A stretch of DNA of 52,595 bases from Myroides injenensis M09-0166 (GCF_000246945.1 NZ_BAEX01000011.1:1-52595), one strand, 5' to 3'. Shown: positions 7,927 to 16,485, counted from the first letter of the stretch. The notes: generated by a model from the sequence alone, not told the origin. Numbers and translations are program-made.

Positions 7927-9540
7927 ATGAATAATATTTCTTATGTACACGGGGTGTCTATGACACCGCTGTTAGGAGAAACTATTGGACAAAATTTAAA
8001 GCGCATATCAGAAAAGTTTCCTAATAATGATGCTTTAATAAGCGTACACCAAGATTATAGGGCAACGTATAATGAGTTTTATGACCAGACTACATTAGTT
8101 GCCAAGAGTTTGCTTACCCATGGAATTCAAAAGGGTGATCGCGTAGGAATCTGGGCACCTAATTGTTATGAATGGGTATTAATGCAATATGCTACTGCTA
8201 GGATTGGAGTTATTTTAGTGAATATAAATCCTGCTTACCGCGCTCATGAATTAGAATTTGCCATTAATCAATCTGAGATTTCCCTGATCGTTTCTGCTAG
8301 CAGTCATAAAAAAAGTGATTATAGAAAAATGATTTCTATGGTTTTTGAGGACTGTCCTTCTTTAAAGGAAGTTATATTTTTAGGGGAAGAGTGGGATGCT
8401 TTTATGGGAGATGGAAAAGAAATGTCTGATGAAGTTTTAGCTATTATTGAAGATTCTGTGCAGTTTAGCGAAGCTGTCAATATTCAGTATACTTCTGGAA
8501 CTACAGGGTTTCCTAAAGGGGTAACTTTAACCCATCACAATATTCTTAATAACGGCTATTTTATAGGAAAACGTTTAAAATATAGCGAAAAGGATAGAGT
8601 GTGTATTCCCGTTCCATTCTACCATTGTTTTGGAATGGTAATCGGTAATTTATGCTGTACTTCACATGGTGCAACGATAGTAATTCCAAACGATGGATTT
8701 GATGCAGAAAAAACGCTTCAAACAGTTCAAGATGAAAAGTGTACTTCACTATATGGTGTGCCTACCATGTTTATTGCTGAATTACAACTTCCTAATTTTA
8801 CTGATTTTGATCTGAGTTCGTTGCGCACGGGAGTAATGGCTGGATCTCTTTGTCCAGAAAGTATTATGCGCAAGGTGAAATCTGAAATGCATATGGAAGA
8901 AGTTAGCATCTGTTATGGGATGACTGAAACTTCGCCAGTATCTACACAAACCCATATAGGCATTGATATCGTAAAACAAACTACTACTGTGGGAACGGTA
9001 CAAGATCACTTAGAAATTAAAATTATTGATCCAGAAACAGGAAGAATATTACCTCGTGGCGAAGCTGGTGAGTTGTGTACTCGTGGATATTCTGTAATGC
9101 TAAAATATTGGAATAATAGAACCTTAACAGGTGAAGTACTAGATGAGAATAGATGGATGCATTCAGGGGATTTAGCTACAATGGATGAGGAAGGGTATAT
9201 TTCAATAACAGGGCGTATTAAAGATTTAATCATTAGAGGAGGAGAGAATATTTCACCAAAATGGATAGAAGACTTTTTATACACTCATCCTAGTGTAGCT
9301 GATGTTCAGGTAATAGGTGTTCCTAGTGAAAAATATGGAGAAGAAATCATGGCATGGCTTATTTTAAAAGAGGGAGCTACAGTTACGGAAGATGAATTGC
9401 GTACATATTGTGATCAAAAGATTGCTCATTTCCGTATTCCTAAATATTGGAAGTTTGTAAAAGAGTTTCCAATGACTATTTCTGGTAAAGTTCGAAAAGT
9501 AGAAATGCGTCAGATTGCTATTGAAGAATTAGGCTTGTAA
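7927..9540 (+). CDS. Fatty acyl-CoA synthetase (ACSF2/FadD-like, AMP-binding)
   Basis: A 537-residue member of the ANL superfamily, which activates carboxylic acids by adenylation and then thioesterifies them to CoA. The P-loop YTSGTTGFPKGV is at about 188-199. Further signatures are CYGMTETSPVS (A5), GWMHSGDLATMDEEGYI-type A7, the hinge GRIKDLIIRGGENI (A8) and a C-terminal catalytic Lys in PMTISGKVRKVEM (A10). Overall it resembles medium-chain acyl-CoA synthetases of the ACSF2 type used before beta-oxidation. Chain-length preference is inferred. No other beta-oxidation gene is nearby, and rpiB downstream has its own -7 box, so the gene is probably transcribed alone. Confidence 0.9.
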   Translation: MNNISYVHGVSMTPLLGETIGQNLKRISEKFPNNDALISVHQDYRATYNEFYDQTTLVAKSLLTHGIQKGDRVGIWAPNCYEWVLMQYATARIGVILVNINPAYRAHELEFAINQSEISLIVSASSHKKSDYRKMISMVFEDCPSLKEVIFLGEEWDAFMGDGKEMSDEVLAIIEDSVQFSEAVNIQYTSGTTGFPKGVTLTHHNILNNGYFIGKRLKYSEKDRVCIPVPFYHCFGMVIGNLCCTSHGATIVIPNDGFDAEKTLQTVQDEKCTSLYGVPTMFIAELQLPNFTDFDLSSLRTGVMAGSLCPESIMRKVKSEMHMEEVSICYGMTETSPVSTQTHIGIDIVKQTTTVGTVQDHLEIKIIDPETGRILPRGEAGELCTRGYSVMLKYWNNRTLTGEVLDENRWMHSGDLATMDEEGYISITGRIKDLIIRGGENISPKWIEDFLYTHPSVADVQVIGVPSEKYGEEIMAWLILKEGATVTEDELRTYCDQKIAHFRIPKYWKFVKEFPMTISGKVRKVEMRQIAIEELGL

Positions 9541-9553
9541 TTTAGAAAAGCTT

Positions 9554-9561
9554 TACCTTTG
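9554..9561 (+). promoter_or_regulatory. -7 promoter element of rpiB
   Basis: TACCTTTG, an exact TAnnTTTG match, 27 bases before the rpiB start. It is the left part of a small inverted repeat (TACCTT, TGT, AAGGTA; 9554-9568). A clear -33 TTG at normal spacing is missing. Confidence 0.5.
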
Positions 9562-9588
9562 TAAGGTATAATTGAACACAACTAAAAT

Positions 9589-10020
9589 ATGAAAATAGCT
9601 ATTGGAAATGATCATGCAGGTCCAGAATATAAGAAAGCAATTGTAAAGTTTCTGGAGGAGAAAGGTTACGAAGTAATAAACTATGGCACTGATAGTTTTG
9701 ACTCTGTAGACTACCCTGATTTTGCACATAAAGTTGCATTTGATGTAGAAGATAACAAAGTTGATTTTGGAATCGTAATTTGTGGTAGTGGTAACGGTAT
9801 CGCTATGACAGCTAACAAACATCAAGGTGTTCGATGTGCATTGTGTTGGACGAAAGAAATAGCTGAATTAGCAAGACAACACAATGATGCTAATGTAATC
9901 AGCATTCCAGCTCGTTATACTTCTATTGAGCAAGCTGTTGCAATGGTTGATACCTTTTTAAACACTAATTTCGAAGGAGGAAGACATCAAAATAGAGTAA
10001 ATAAGATTGCTTGTTCGTAA
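9589..10020 (+). CDS. rpiB: Ribose-5-phosphate isomerase B
   Basis: RpiB interconverts ribose 5-phosphate and ribulose 5-phosphate in the pentose phosphate pathway. The 143-residue protein starts with the family signature MKIAIGNDHAGPEYK (His9 in the phosphate and substrate pocket). It carries ICGSGNGIAMTANK with the catalytic Cys at 65 and the Gly-Ser-Gly-Asn-Gly anion hole at 66-70, then GVRCALCW and a final NRVNKI segment. Length and motifs are complete. It lies downstream of the acyl-CoA synthetase gene but has its own -7 box, and a large hairpin follows. Confidence 0.95.
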   Translation: MKIAIGNDHAGPEYKKAIVKFLEEKGYEVINYGTDSFDSVDYPDFAHKVAFDVEDNKVDFGIVICGSGNGIAMTANKHQGVRCALCWTKEIAELARQHNDANVISIPARYTSIEQAVAMVDTFLNTNFEGGRHQNRVNKIACS

Positions 10021-10022
10021 TT

Positions 10023-10080
10023 TTATTTAACCGGTTAAATAAACAAGTTGAGGTTGCTTTTAGCAACCTCAACTTGTTTA
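10023..10080. terminator. Bidirectional terminator between rpiB and the flavodoxin-RidA gene
   Basis: A perfect 20-base palindrome (10023-10042) overlaps a 19-bp stem (10040-10058 with 10062-10080, loop TTT). The genes on either side converge on it, so it can end both transcripts, although the T runs are short. Confidence 0.75.
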
Positions 10081-10111
10081 TAGACATATTTATAAATGGA
10101 AGAATAATTGT

Positions 10112-11257
10112 TTACTCTATTTCAAATATAGCTTGTATTTCTACTGCAGAGTTTACTGGAATTGAAGTTGCACCTAAAGTGCCTCTTGCATGTTTTCCTT
10201 TTTCTCCGAATATTTCAACAGATAGATCAGAGGCGATATTCATTAAGTTGGCATGTTGTGTGTAATCCTCTGTTGTATTAAATATACCTGTTAGCTGAAC
10301 TGTCTTTTTTACCCTATTTAAATCCCCATTAACTGCTAATTTAAGCACAGCGATTACATTAAGCATTGTCTGTTCTGTAGCTTTTTTAGCTTCTTCCTCA
10401 GTTACATCTACCCCTACTTTACCAGGATATAGTATTTTCCCATTTTTTAATGCTACTTGATTGATGAATACTAAATTGCCAGAGCGTGAATACGGTGTAT
10501 AATTGCCTACAGGATTTGGGGCTACTGGTAGTACAATATTTTTATTTTTAAGAACTGTTTCTATATCTATTTCCTTATTCTTAGTGATAGTAATGTCTTT
10601 TTTAATGAAAGTTCCTTTTAGAGCAGTAGCTATTTTTGCAAAGTTTTGTCCTTGCGAATAAGCTATAAGTAATTCGCTATCACTAGGTCTTAAGACACTT
10701 TTATTGGAAGCTAAACTACTTGCTCCTAAAACACTATTTCCTTGTGGAATCGAGTTGTCTATTAAGTCTGTGGAACGGATACCGTTGGGAACTAAGATCA
10801 TTCCATGCACAGCAAGACTATTCCAAAAAGATTGTAAGGCTAACTCCTTTCCTGCTCCACTTCCTGCCGACATAAATACAGCTGAAGGCATTCCTTCTAA
10901 ACTGTGCTCGGTCCATAAATCTATTGTTTTAGCCAAAAAAGCACTCATAGGAGTACTTATATTTCCAAAATAAACTGGAGAACCCCATATAATCCCATCA
11001 TAAGTAGGTAGCTCCTCTGGAGTAGCAATTTCAATATCTTTAAGCAATGCATTATCTGATGGTTGAACTAATTTTATTGTTGCTTGGGCAGTAGCGTTAC
11101 TTTCTATACCTTTTGCTATTTCTTGAGCCATTTTGTAAGTTCCACCTTGATCAGAATGGATTAATACGAGTATATGTGTTAAATTGTCTTTAGCCATAAT
11201 ATTTGTAGATATTAGAAGTATTATAATCCCTAATAGAAATTTAGATATGTGATTCAT
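10112..11257 (-). CDS. Secreted flavodoxin/NAD(P)H-quinone-oxidoreductase-like domain fused to a RidA domain
   Basis: A 381-residue two-domain protein. Residues 1-22 look like a signal peptide (hydrophobic FLLGIIILLISTNIMA). Residues about 28-220 form a WrbA-like flavodoxin domain: LVLIHSDQGGTYKMAQEIA is the FMN phosphate loop region and YDGIIWGSPVYFGNIS the second FMN-binding loop. Residues about 245-381 form a RidA/YjgF domain (NPVGNYTPYSRSGNLVFI, then HARGTLGATSIPVNSAVEI with the conserved Arg). RidA hydrolyses reactive enamines and imines; flavodoxin-fold enzymes reduce quinones. Fusing the two, and exporting the product, is unusual. The gene is divergent from an AraC regulator 65 bases away, which probably controls it. 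Joint function is inference. Confidence 0.8.
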   Translation of the reverse strand: MNHISKFLLGIIILLISTNIMAKDNLTHILVLIHSDQGGTYKMAQEIAKGIESNATAQATIKLVQPSDNALLKDIEIATPEELPTYDGIIWGSPVYFGNISTPMSAFLAKTIDLWTEHSLEGMPSAVFMSAGSGAGKELALQSFWNSLAVHGMILVPNGIRSTDLIDNSIPQGNSVLGASSLASNKSVLRPSDSELLIAYSQGQNFAKIATALKGTFIKKDITITKNKEIDIETVLKNKNIVLPVAPNPVGNYTPYSRSGNLVFINQVALKNGKILYPGKVGVDVTEEEAKKATEQTMLNVIAVLKLAVNGDLNRVKKTVQLTGIFNTTEDYTQHANLMNIASDLSVEIFGEKGKHARGTLGATSIPVNSAVEIQAIFEIE

Positions 11258-11279
11258 ATTGTTGATTTTGTTATATCTA

Positions 11280-11311
11280 CAAATATATCCTTGTCGTTTA
11301 TATTATATTTG
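11280..11311. promoter_or_regulatory. Divergent promoters of the flavodoxin-RidA and AraC genes
   Basis: Two exact TATATTTG -7 boxes face opposite ways in the 65-base gap: 11280-11287 on the minus strand for the fusion gene and 11304-11311 on the plus strand for the regulator. They lie so close that occupation of one should affect the other, the usual layout for an AraC regulator and its target. Confidence 0.6.
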
Positions 11312-11322
11312 TCAAAAAATAG

Positions 11323-12123
11323 ATGCGTAACGCCAATTTTAAATGTGGGTTAATGGAGAAGTTTGATGGAGTATTTGAAGATACAAATATTGTACAAGCT
11401 TATGTTTGGTATGAAGACAATTTTGTACATGACGAGTATCAGCACAGTCACAAACGCTATCAGCTAACCTATGTGGAACAAGGTTATCAATATATCCAAG
11501 TAGGCAATAGTAAATATCTCGTACCACAGCATTATGTAGCTTGGATACCATCAGATCAATTGCATGCAACTACAACTACTTCTAAGCATATTCATCTAAA
11601 GGTATTGTTGTATAAGGAAGTGCCATTAGACGATTTTTACAATACATTTCATGTATTTCCGGCTCCTGCTATATTAAAAGAGATGCTTCATTATGCATCA
11701 AAATGGAACCAAATCATTGAAAATGAAACGGAAAAAGAACAGTTTTTACAAACTATTCTTATCTGTTTAAAAAACTTTTGCAATGAGAATCAAGCTTTAC
11801 AAATTCCAATCCCGAAAGATAAAAGGCTAACAAACCTTGCCTTGTATATCAATGATAATTTAGCTTCTCCACTTCATTTAGATGATTTAGCCAATTTATC
11901 AACTATGTCAATTCGCAATCTTCAACGGTTGTTTAAACAAGAAACAGGATTAACCTTACAGAAATATTTACAATTAGTTCGTATACTGAAAAGTATAGAA
12001 CTATTAGATACAAATGAATATACGCTAAGTGAGATTGCTTATCTAATTGGATACAAGAGTCTAGCGGCTTTCAGAACGTCTTATTTTACCATTATGAAAG
12101 TTTACCCAAAACATAAGAAGTAG
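11323..12123 (+). CDS. AraC family transcriptional regulator
   Basis: A 266-residue regulator. The N-terminal half is a cupin-like sensing domain (HSHKRYQLTYVEQGYQYIQV, then a VPQHYVAWIPSDQLHAT strand pair). Residues about 165-265 carry the two helix-turn-helix units typical of AraC: HLDDLANLSTMSIRNLQRLF and a second unit around LSEIAYLIGYKSLAAFRTSY. It is divergent from the flavodoxin-RidA fusion gene and probably senses the compound that enzyme treats. The -7 box at 11304-11311 leaves only a few transcribed bases before the ATG at 11323, so the second Met at 11353 (MEKFDGVFED) is an equally good start. The ligand is unknown. Confidence 0.88.
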   Translation: MRNANFKCGLMEKFDGVFEDTNIVQAYVWYEDNFVHDEYQHSHKRYQLTYVEQGYQYIQVGNSKYLVPQHYVAWIPSDQLHATTTTSKHIHLKVLLYKEVPLDDFYNTFHVFPAPAILKEMLHYASKWNQIIENETEKEQFLQTILICLKNFCNENQALQIPIPKDKRLTNLALYINDNLASPLHLDDLANLSTMSIRNLQRLFKQETGLTLQKYLQLVRILKSIELLDTNEYTLSEIAYLIGYKSLAAFRTSYFTIMKVYPKHKK

Positions 12124-12153
12124 CTGATTACGCTTATGACGATCCTCACATTC

Positions 12154-12747
12154 TTATTCATAACAAGCTAAGAATTCTTCGATTAATTGTGGAGGGTTAG
12201 CTTTTTTTGTCCATTCAAGCGGCAGGTCGTAGTATTCTAACTCATGGATAATAATTGGCAGCTCCTTCCCTATTTTTTCTTTTATTAAATCGGACTTCTG
12301 GATTTCTTTTGCTATCCTTATTATAATTTCCATAAAAGAAGATTGTATTTTATCGTCTTTCATAGATATTTCATTGTAAGCAGTATTATCGCCTTTATCT
12401 TTTAGTTTTTCCGCTTTACTTTGCTCATTTAAAGTATAGAAATAGCCTTCTTCTTTAAGATATTGGCGTAATACCTTATCTTCCCCACCTAGCATAGTTA
12501 TTTCATCTTGTAACCAAAAAGCAAAATTCCATTTAGCTTCCTGTTCGCTACTTGCATTATCTTTTTCCTCTTCTATTTGACTATAGGTATTATAACTAAT
12601 AGAAATAATTGGACATCTAGGATCATCATCTACATTAGACTTCCAAAAGGAGATAGCATAAATGTCTTTTACATTTTGTTTGCTCATTTTAGCAATAGCT
12701 TTTTCTACTTTTTTGAAATAATGAGTATAAAGTGATGCTTTTTCCAT
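12154..12747 (-). CDS. Uncharacterised protein, possibly DUF4303-like
   Basis: A 197-residue soluble protein without signal peptide or membrane segment. Its first half has a beta-rich look with IYAISFWKSNVDDDPRCPII, which recalls DUF4303 proteins, a group that often appears among SMI1/KNR4-type immunity proteins. The middle is Lys- and Glu-rich and the C-terminus has ELEYYDLPLEWTKKANPP. No toxin, Rhs or secretion gene lies nearby, so an immunity role cannot be argued from context. It faces the AraC gene head-on (30-base gap). The family name is a guess; the coding call itself is good, with codon use like its neighbours. Confidence 0.7.
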   Translation of the reverse strand: MEKASLYTHYFKKVEKAIAKMSKQNVKDIYAISFWKSNVDDDPRCPIISISYNTYSQIEEEKDNASSEQEAKWNFAFWLQDEITMLGGEDKVLRQYLKEEGYFYTLNEQSKAEKLKDKGDNTAYNEISMKDDKIQSSFMEIIIRIAKEIQKSDLIKEKIGKELPIIIHELEYYDLPLEWTKKANPPQLIEEFLACYE

Positions 12748-13026
12748 GGAGAAATAATTATAAGTGTAAGAGAGAGATAAAAATACTAAAGTTATCTAAG
12801 TTATGAATGGCCAATAAGCTCTAAGTTTTGATTTCCAAAGCAAATATCTAGACATATGTAGTTAAGGCATTATTATAAATAGAGAATAGATATGCACAAG
12901 ATTTTTTATATTAATAATCGAAGAGTAAATGTATATATTCGAGTAATTTCTATATAGTTTCTACAATGTTTATATCTCCAAACGATGAGATATAAGAAGT
13001 TTTTTGAAACTTACTTCTACCCTATT

Positions 13027-13290
13027 CTATCTTTTGAATAATGCAAAAAGTAGGACTACTTGAATAATTAGAATAAGATAAAATTTAAGTTTAAAAGAGT
13101 CCTTCGAAGATTTGTGTCTAAGTTTCTTCATGGCTATCCATCCGCCTAAGCTTCCACCCATAAAGCAAAGCGTTAAAAGATTCTTTTCTGAGATTCTCTT
13201 TTTTTGTTTAATAGCTTGTTCTTTATCAAAGGCAAACATGCTAAATGCAATATAGTTGATGACTAGTAAGTAAAAGAATAAAAATTTCAT
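13027..13290 (-). CDS. DUF1294 small membrane protein
   Basis: An 87-residue protein with a hydrophobic N-terminal segment (about 2-19), a conserved central block with RISEKNLLTLCFMGGSLGGWIAMKKLRHK, and a second hydrophobic segment (about 68-84). The central GGSxGGxxAMxxxRHKS pattern defines DUF1294 (YdzA-like). The function is unknown. It is divergent from tex with 56 bases between the two starts. The C-terminus is short, as is usual for the family. Confidence 0.85.
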   Translation of the reverse strand: MKFLFFYLLVINYIAFSMFAFDKEQAIKQKKRISEKNLLTLCFMGGSLGGWIAMKKLRHKSSKDSFKLKFYLILIIQVVLLFALFKR

Positions 13291-13346
13291 ATGATTTCTT
13301 TATTGCGTCAAAGGTAGTATTTTAGCTATTCTTAAAATAATAAATT

Positions 13347-15470
13347 ATGACGTTGATAGAGTTTATTCAACAAGCTGTTACTGCTTCAACTAAGAGTATC
13401 GAAAATACGTTATCGTTGTTAAATGAAGCGTGTACTATCCCTTTTATTGCTCGTTATCGAAAGGATAGAACGGGAAATTTAGATGAGGTAGCAATTGAAA
13501 AGATAGCAAAATATAAAGAATTATACGATAATATAGTTAAGCGTAAGGAATCTATTATTTCATCAATCGAGGAGCAAGATAAATTGACTCCTGAATTAAG
13601 AGCTAAGATTGAGCAAAGTTTTGATTTATTAGAAATAGAAGATCTTTATTTACCCTATAAGAAAACTAGAAAGACAAAAGCTGATACTGCGCGCGAACAA
13701 GGTTTAGAACCTTTAGCTAAGATTATTATGGCTCAAAATGCCACTGATATTGAAGGTATTGCTGCTAAATATATAAGCGATAGCGTAGATAACGAGGAAA
13801 AAGCAATACAAGGCGCAAGCGATATTATTGCTGAGTGGATTAATGAAAATATGTATATCCGAAGAACTCTGAGAAATAGATTTCAGCGCAATAGTACCAT
13901 TAAAACAAAAGTCGTTAAGGCAAAGGCAGAAGAAGAGCACGCTCAGAAATTTACTCAATATTTTGACTGGGAAGAACCTTTATATAAAATTCCTGCACAT
14001 CGTTTATTAGCTATTCTACGCGCTGAAAAAGAAGGTTATATAAAATTCAATGTTGGGATAGATAAGGAACAAGCGCTTACATTTATAGAAGATGCCATTA
14101 TTAAGGGAAAAGGTGAATGCAAAACAATATTAGAAAAAGCAATTGCAGATAGCTACAAACGTTTACTAGAGCCAGCTCTATCAAATGAGGCATTACAAGA
14201 GGCAAAAGAAAAAGCGGATATTAATTCAGTTGGCGTTTTTGCAGATAATTTATCACAGCTATTATTGTCTGCTCCGCTAGGGCAGAAAAGGATATTAGCA
14301 ATAGACCCTGGATATAAGACTGGGTGCAAAGTAGTTTGTCTTGACGAACAAGGTGATTTATTGTATAATGAGACAATTTATCCTCATCCACCACAGAAAG
14401 ATAGTGCGATGGCAATGAAAAAGATACGCTCTATGGTAAATTCTTATAAGGTGGAAGCCATTGCTATCGGAAATGGAACTGCTTCTAGAGAGACGGAGTT
14501 TTTTATTAAGAAAATTGCTTTTGATAAGCCAGTACAAGTTTTTGTGGTTAGTGAAGCTGGAGCATCTGTCTATTCAGCTTCTAAGATAGCAAGAGAGGAA
14601 TTTGCTAATTATGATGTAACGGTGCGCGGTGCAGTATCGATTGGGCGTAGACTTTCAGATCCCTTAGCTGAATTAGTAAAGATTGATCCTAAATCGATAG
14701 GTGTTGGTCAATATCAACATGACGTAGATCAGACACTTTTAAAGAAAGAACTTGATCATGTGGTGATGAAATGCGTTAATAGTGTAGGAGTAAATCTTAA
14801 TACTGCAAGTAAATCTTTGTTGAGTTACGTATCAGGAATAGGAGAGAAAATGGCTGAGAATATTGTACAGTACAGAAGTGAGAATGGAGCTTTTGAGAGT
14901 AGAAATGACTTAAAGAAGGTTCCAAGGTTGGGAGATAAAGCTTTTCAGCAGGCAGCAGCCTTTGTTCGCATTAAAGATGCTGAAAATCCTTTAGACGATT
15001 CTGCTGTACATCCGGAAGCTTATAGTATAGTGCAAAAGATGGCAAAGGACTTAAAGATTCCATTAAAAGAACTTATATCTAATAAAGAAGCGATAAGTAA
15101 GATCAATATTAAAAACTATATAACAGGTGAAATCGGAGAGTTAGCCTTACAAGACGTGCTTAAAGAATTAGAAAAGCCAGGTTTAGACCCACGAAGAGTA
15201 GCTAAAGTTTTTGAATTTGACCCTAGTGTTAAGCAAATAACTGATTTAAAAATAGGGCAAGTATTACCTGGTATAGTCAATAATATTACCAATTTTGGAT
15301 GCTTTGTCGATATAGGTATTAAGGAAAGTGGTCTAGTACATATTTCTCAATTAAAAGAGGGGTTTGTATCAGATGTAAATGAAGTAGTTAAATTACATCA
15401 ACATGTACAGGTGAAAGTTACTGATATCGATATTGACAAAAAAAGAATACAATTATCAATGATTTTATAA
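13347..15470 (+). CDS. tex: Tex family RNA-binding transcription accessory protein
   Basis: Tex is a conserved cytosolic nucleic-acid-binding protein related to eukaryotic Spt6. The 707 residues show the full domain order: Tex N-terminal helical region 1-190 (IPFIARYRKDRTGNLDE near 31-47), YqgF/RNase-H-like domain from about 313 with LAIDPGYKTGCKVV, helix-hairpin-helix region about 485-545 with VSGIGEKMAENIVQYR, and a C-terminal S1 domain about 632-705 (GCFVDIGIKESGLVHISQL). No domain is broken. It lies divergent from DUF1294 and ends at a hairpin terminator. Confidence 0.95.
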   Translation: MTLIEFIQQAVTASTKSIENTLSLLNEACTIPFIARYRKDRTGNLDEVAIEKIAKYKELYDNIVKRKESIISSIEEQDKLTPELRAKIEQSFDLLEIEDLYLPYKKTRKTKADTAREQGLEPLAKIIMAQNATDIEGIAAKYISDSVDNEEKAIQGASDIIAEWINENMYIRRTLRNRFQRNSTIKTKVVKAKAEEEHAQKFTQYFDWEEPLYKIPAHRLLAILRAEKEGYIKFNVGIDKEQALTFIEDAIIKGKGECKTILEKAIADSYKRLLEPALSNEALQEAKEKADINSVGVFADNLSQLLLSAPLGQKRILAIDPGYKTGCKVVCLDEQGDLLYNETIYPHPPQKDSAMAMKKIRSMVNSYKVEAIAIGNGTASRETEFFIKKIAFDKPVQVFVVSEAGASVYSASKIAREEFANYDVTVRGAVSIGRRLSDPLAELVKIDPKSIGVGQYQHDVDQTLLKKELDHVVMKCVNSVGVNLNTASKSLLSYVSGIGEKMAENIVQYRSENGAFESRNDLKKVPRLGDKAFQQAAAFVRIKDAENPLDDSAVHPEAYSIVQKMAKDLKIPLKELISNKEAISKINIKNYITGEIGELALQDVLKELEKPGLDPRRVAKVFEFDPSVKQITDLKIGQVLPGIVNNITNFGCFVDIGIKESGLVHISQLKEGFVSDVNEVVKLHQHVQVKVTDIDIDKKRIQLSMIL

Positions 15471-15580
15471 TATAGAAACACTATTCTGGCATAATACTTG
15501 TATTATACAAGATACATTATTACAATAGGTAATAGTGGATATTGTGAGTTAAGTAGTGTTTTTATTATGTTTTATAAGTG

Positions 15581-15617
15581 AAGTGTCTATTCAATTTTTT
15601 GGATAGGCACTTTTTTT
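15581..15617 (+). terminator. Rho-independent terminator after tex
   Basis: An 11-bp stem with two G-T pairs (15581-15591 with 15602-15612), a T-rich 10-base loop and a T7 tail to 15617, about 110 bases beyond the tex stop codon. Confidence 0.75.
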
Positions 15618-15653
15618 GTTATTACAATGATTTATAGGGATATATAGATATAA

Positions 15654-15691
15654 AAAAAGGAGTAGTACTTACATAAGTACTACTCCTTTTT
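15654..15691 (-). terminator. Rho-independent terminator after tatA
   Basis: A perfect 17-bp stem (15654-15670 with 15675-15691) with loop ACAT, A-rich on one arm and T-rich on the other, 19 bases beyond the tatA stop. It could also act on transcripts that read through from tex. Confidence 0.85.
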
Positions 15692-15709
15692 AATATAAAA
15701 AACAGAAAT

Positions 15710-15925
15710 TTATTCTGGTTTAGATTCGTCTTTAGTTGTTTCTTTTTTAGAAACTTGTTGCGCGTTCTCTTCTTTAGTTGCGTCTTTGAACTCTTTAATT
15801 CCTGTACCTAATCCTTTCATTAATTCTGGAATTTTTTTACCTCCAAATAATAAAAGAATAATAGCAATGATAATAATCAATTGCCAAGGACCTACCATTC
15901 CTAAAAATATATGTAATGCGTTCAT
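15710..15925 (-). CDS. tatA: Sec-independent protein translocase TatA/TatE
   Basis: TatA forms the pore-like oligomer of the twin-arginine system, which exports folded proteins. From ATG 15925 the protein has 71 residues: a single N-terminal membrane segment (WQLIIIIAIILLLFGG), the amphipathic helix KKIPELMKGLGTGIKEFKD with the conserved Phe-Gly and Pro hinge, and a Lys/Glu-rich C-terminal tail. The frame stays open to a GTG at 15955, but an exact -7 promoter box covers that codon (15955-15962), so transcription starts downstream of it and 15925 is the better start. No tatC is in the window. Confidence 0.92.
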   Translation of the reverse strand: MNALHIFLGMVGPWQLIIIIAIILLLFGGKKIPELMKGLGTGIKEFKDATKEENAQQVSKKETTKDESKPE

Positions 15926-15954
15926 ATTATTCTGTTTGAAACATTTTAATGCCA

Positions 15955-15962
15955 CAAATATA
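15955..15962 (-). promoter_or_regulatory. -7 promoter element of tatA
   Basis: Minus strand TATATTTG, an exact TAnnTTTG box, 29 bases before the ATG at 15925. It fixes the tatA start because the only longer alternative (GTG at 15955) lies inside it. Confidence 0.6.
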
Positions 15963-16458
15963 GTAAGAAAATTGGAAATGAATTATTTATAGCAAATTTT
16001 ATTTATTTTTTAAGATAGTTAACTCATTGTCCTTTTCAAATTATAAATTTTCAAACGGCTAATACTTGTAGTGAGAAGATTGATGTGAAATTATAATCTA
16101 CGCGCTTTTGTTTTGCCTAGAAATAGTTGCTTTTTGGCATATCAGAGTTGAGTGATGCCGCTATGATACCCCAATGATACCCCAATGATGCCGCTAAAAC
16201 CAATTGATATAGCGGCATCATTGGGGTATCATCTTATGATCATTGTAGCATCATTCACTCTCTATATACGATAGATGATTTTTTTTACTGTTAAGATTAT
16301 ATATCTAATAGAGCGGAGTATTGATCGTTTTGCTAATCAATGGACGTAGTATAAACCCTTTTTCTCTACGAGATTTTTGAAAAAAAGAAATGCGACAAAT
16401 AATAGGGTTAAAAAGGTAATAAAAACTTAAAAAGAAATACAATCGCTTCTATTATTGT
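15963..16458 (+). other. Gene-free divergent region with a foldback repeat
   Basis: About 500 bases between tatA and the M23 peptidase gene. Apart from the foldback repeat at 16150-16260 and the -7 boxes at its ends I see no coding sequence. A 29-codon frame through the repeat looks fortuitous. Confidence 0.5.
16150..16260. repeat. Foldback repeat element with internal tandem units
   Basis: The core is a perfect 23-bp inverted repeat (16174-16196 with 16210-16232) around a 13-base spacer. To its left the 11-base unit GATACCCCAAT occurs twice in tandem (16165-16175 and 16176-16186). The outer ends GAGTG (16150-16154) and CACTC (16256-16260) also pair, with imperfect matches inside, so the element of about 111 bases can fold as one imperfect palindrome. 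It has no T run and is too far from genes to be a terminator. It could be a REP- or MITE-like element or a protein-binding cruciform. Confidence 0.75.
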
Positions 16459-16466
16459 TATATTTG
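16459..16466 (+). promoter_or_regulatory. -7 promoter element of the M23 peptidase operon
   Basis: TATATTTG, an exact TAnnTTTG match, 19 bases before the M23 peptidase start. No good -33 TTG is seen. It is the only box I found upstream of the long plus-strand run that leads into the polysaccharide genes. Confidence 0.55.
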
Positions 16467-16485
16467 TGTATTAAAAGAGTAACTT

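Noticed and set aside
10023-10042. 20-base palindrome after rpiB as a separate operator
   Set aside because: It overlaps the terminator hairpin between convergent genes, where an operator has no promoter to act on.
12154-12747. DUF4303-like protein as an immunity gene of a toxin system
   Set aside because: No toxin, Rhs/polymorphic toxin or type VI gene is nearby, and the family match itself is weak.
15710-15955. Longer tatA start at GTG 15955
   Set aside because: An exact -7 promoter box covers that codon, so it is not transcribed as part of the gene.
16150-16260. The repeat as a CRISPR remnant
   Set aside because: Units are 11 bases in direct tandem plus an inverted copy, without regular spacers, leader or cas genes.
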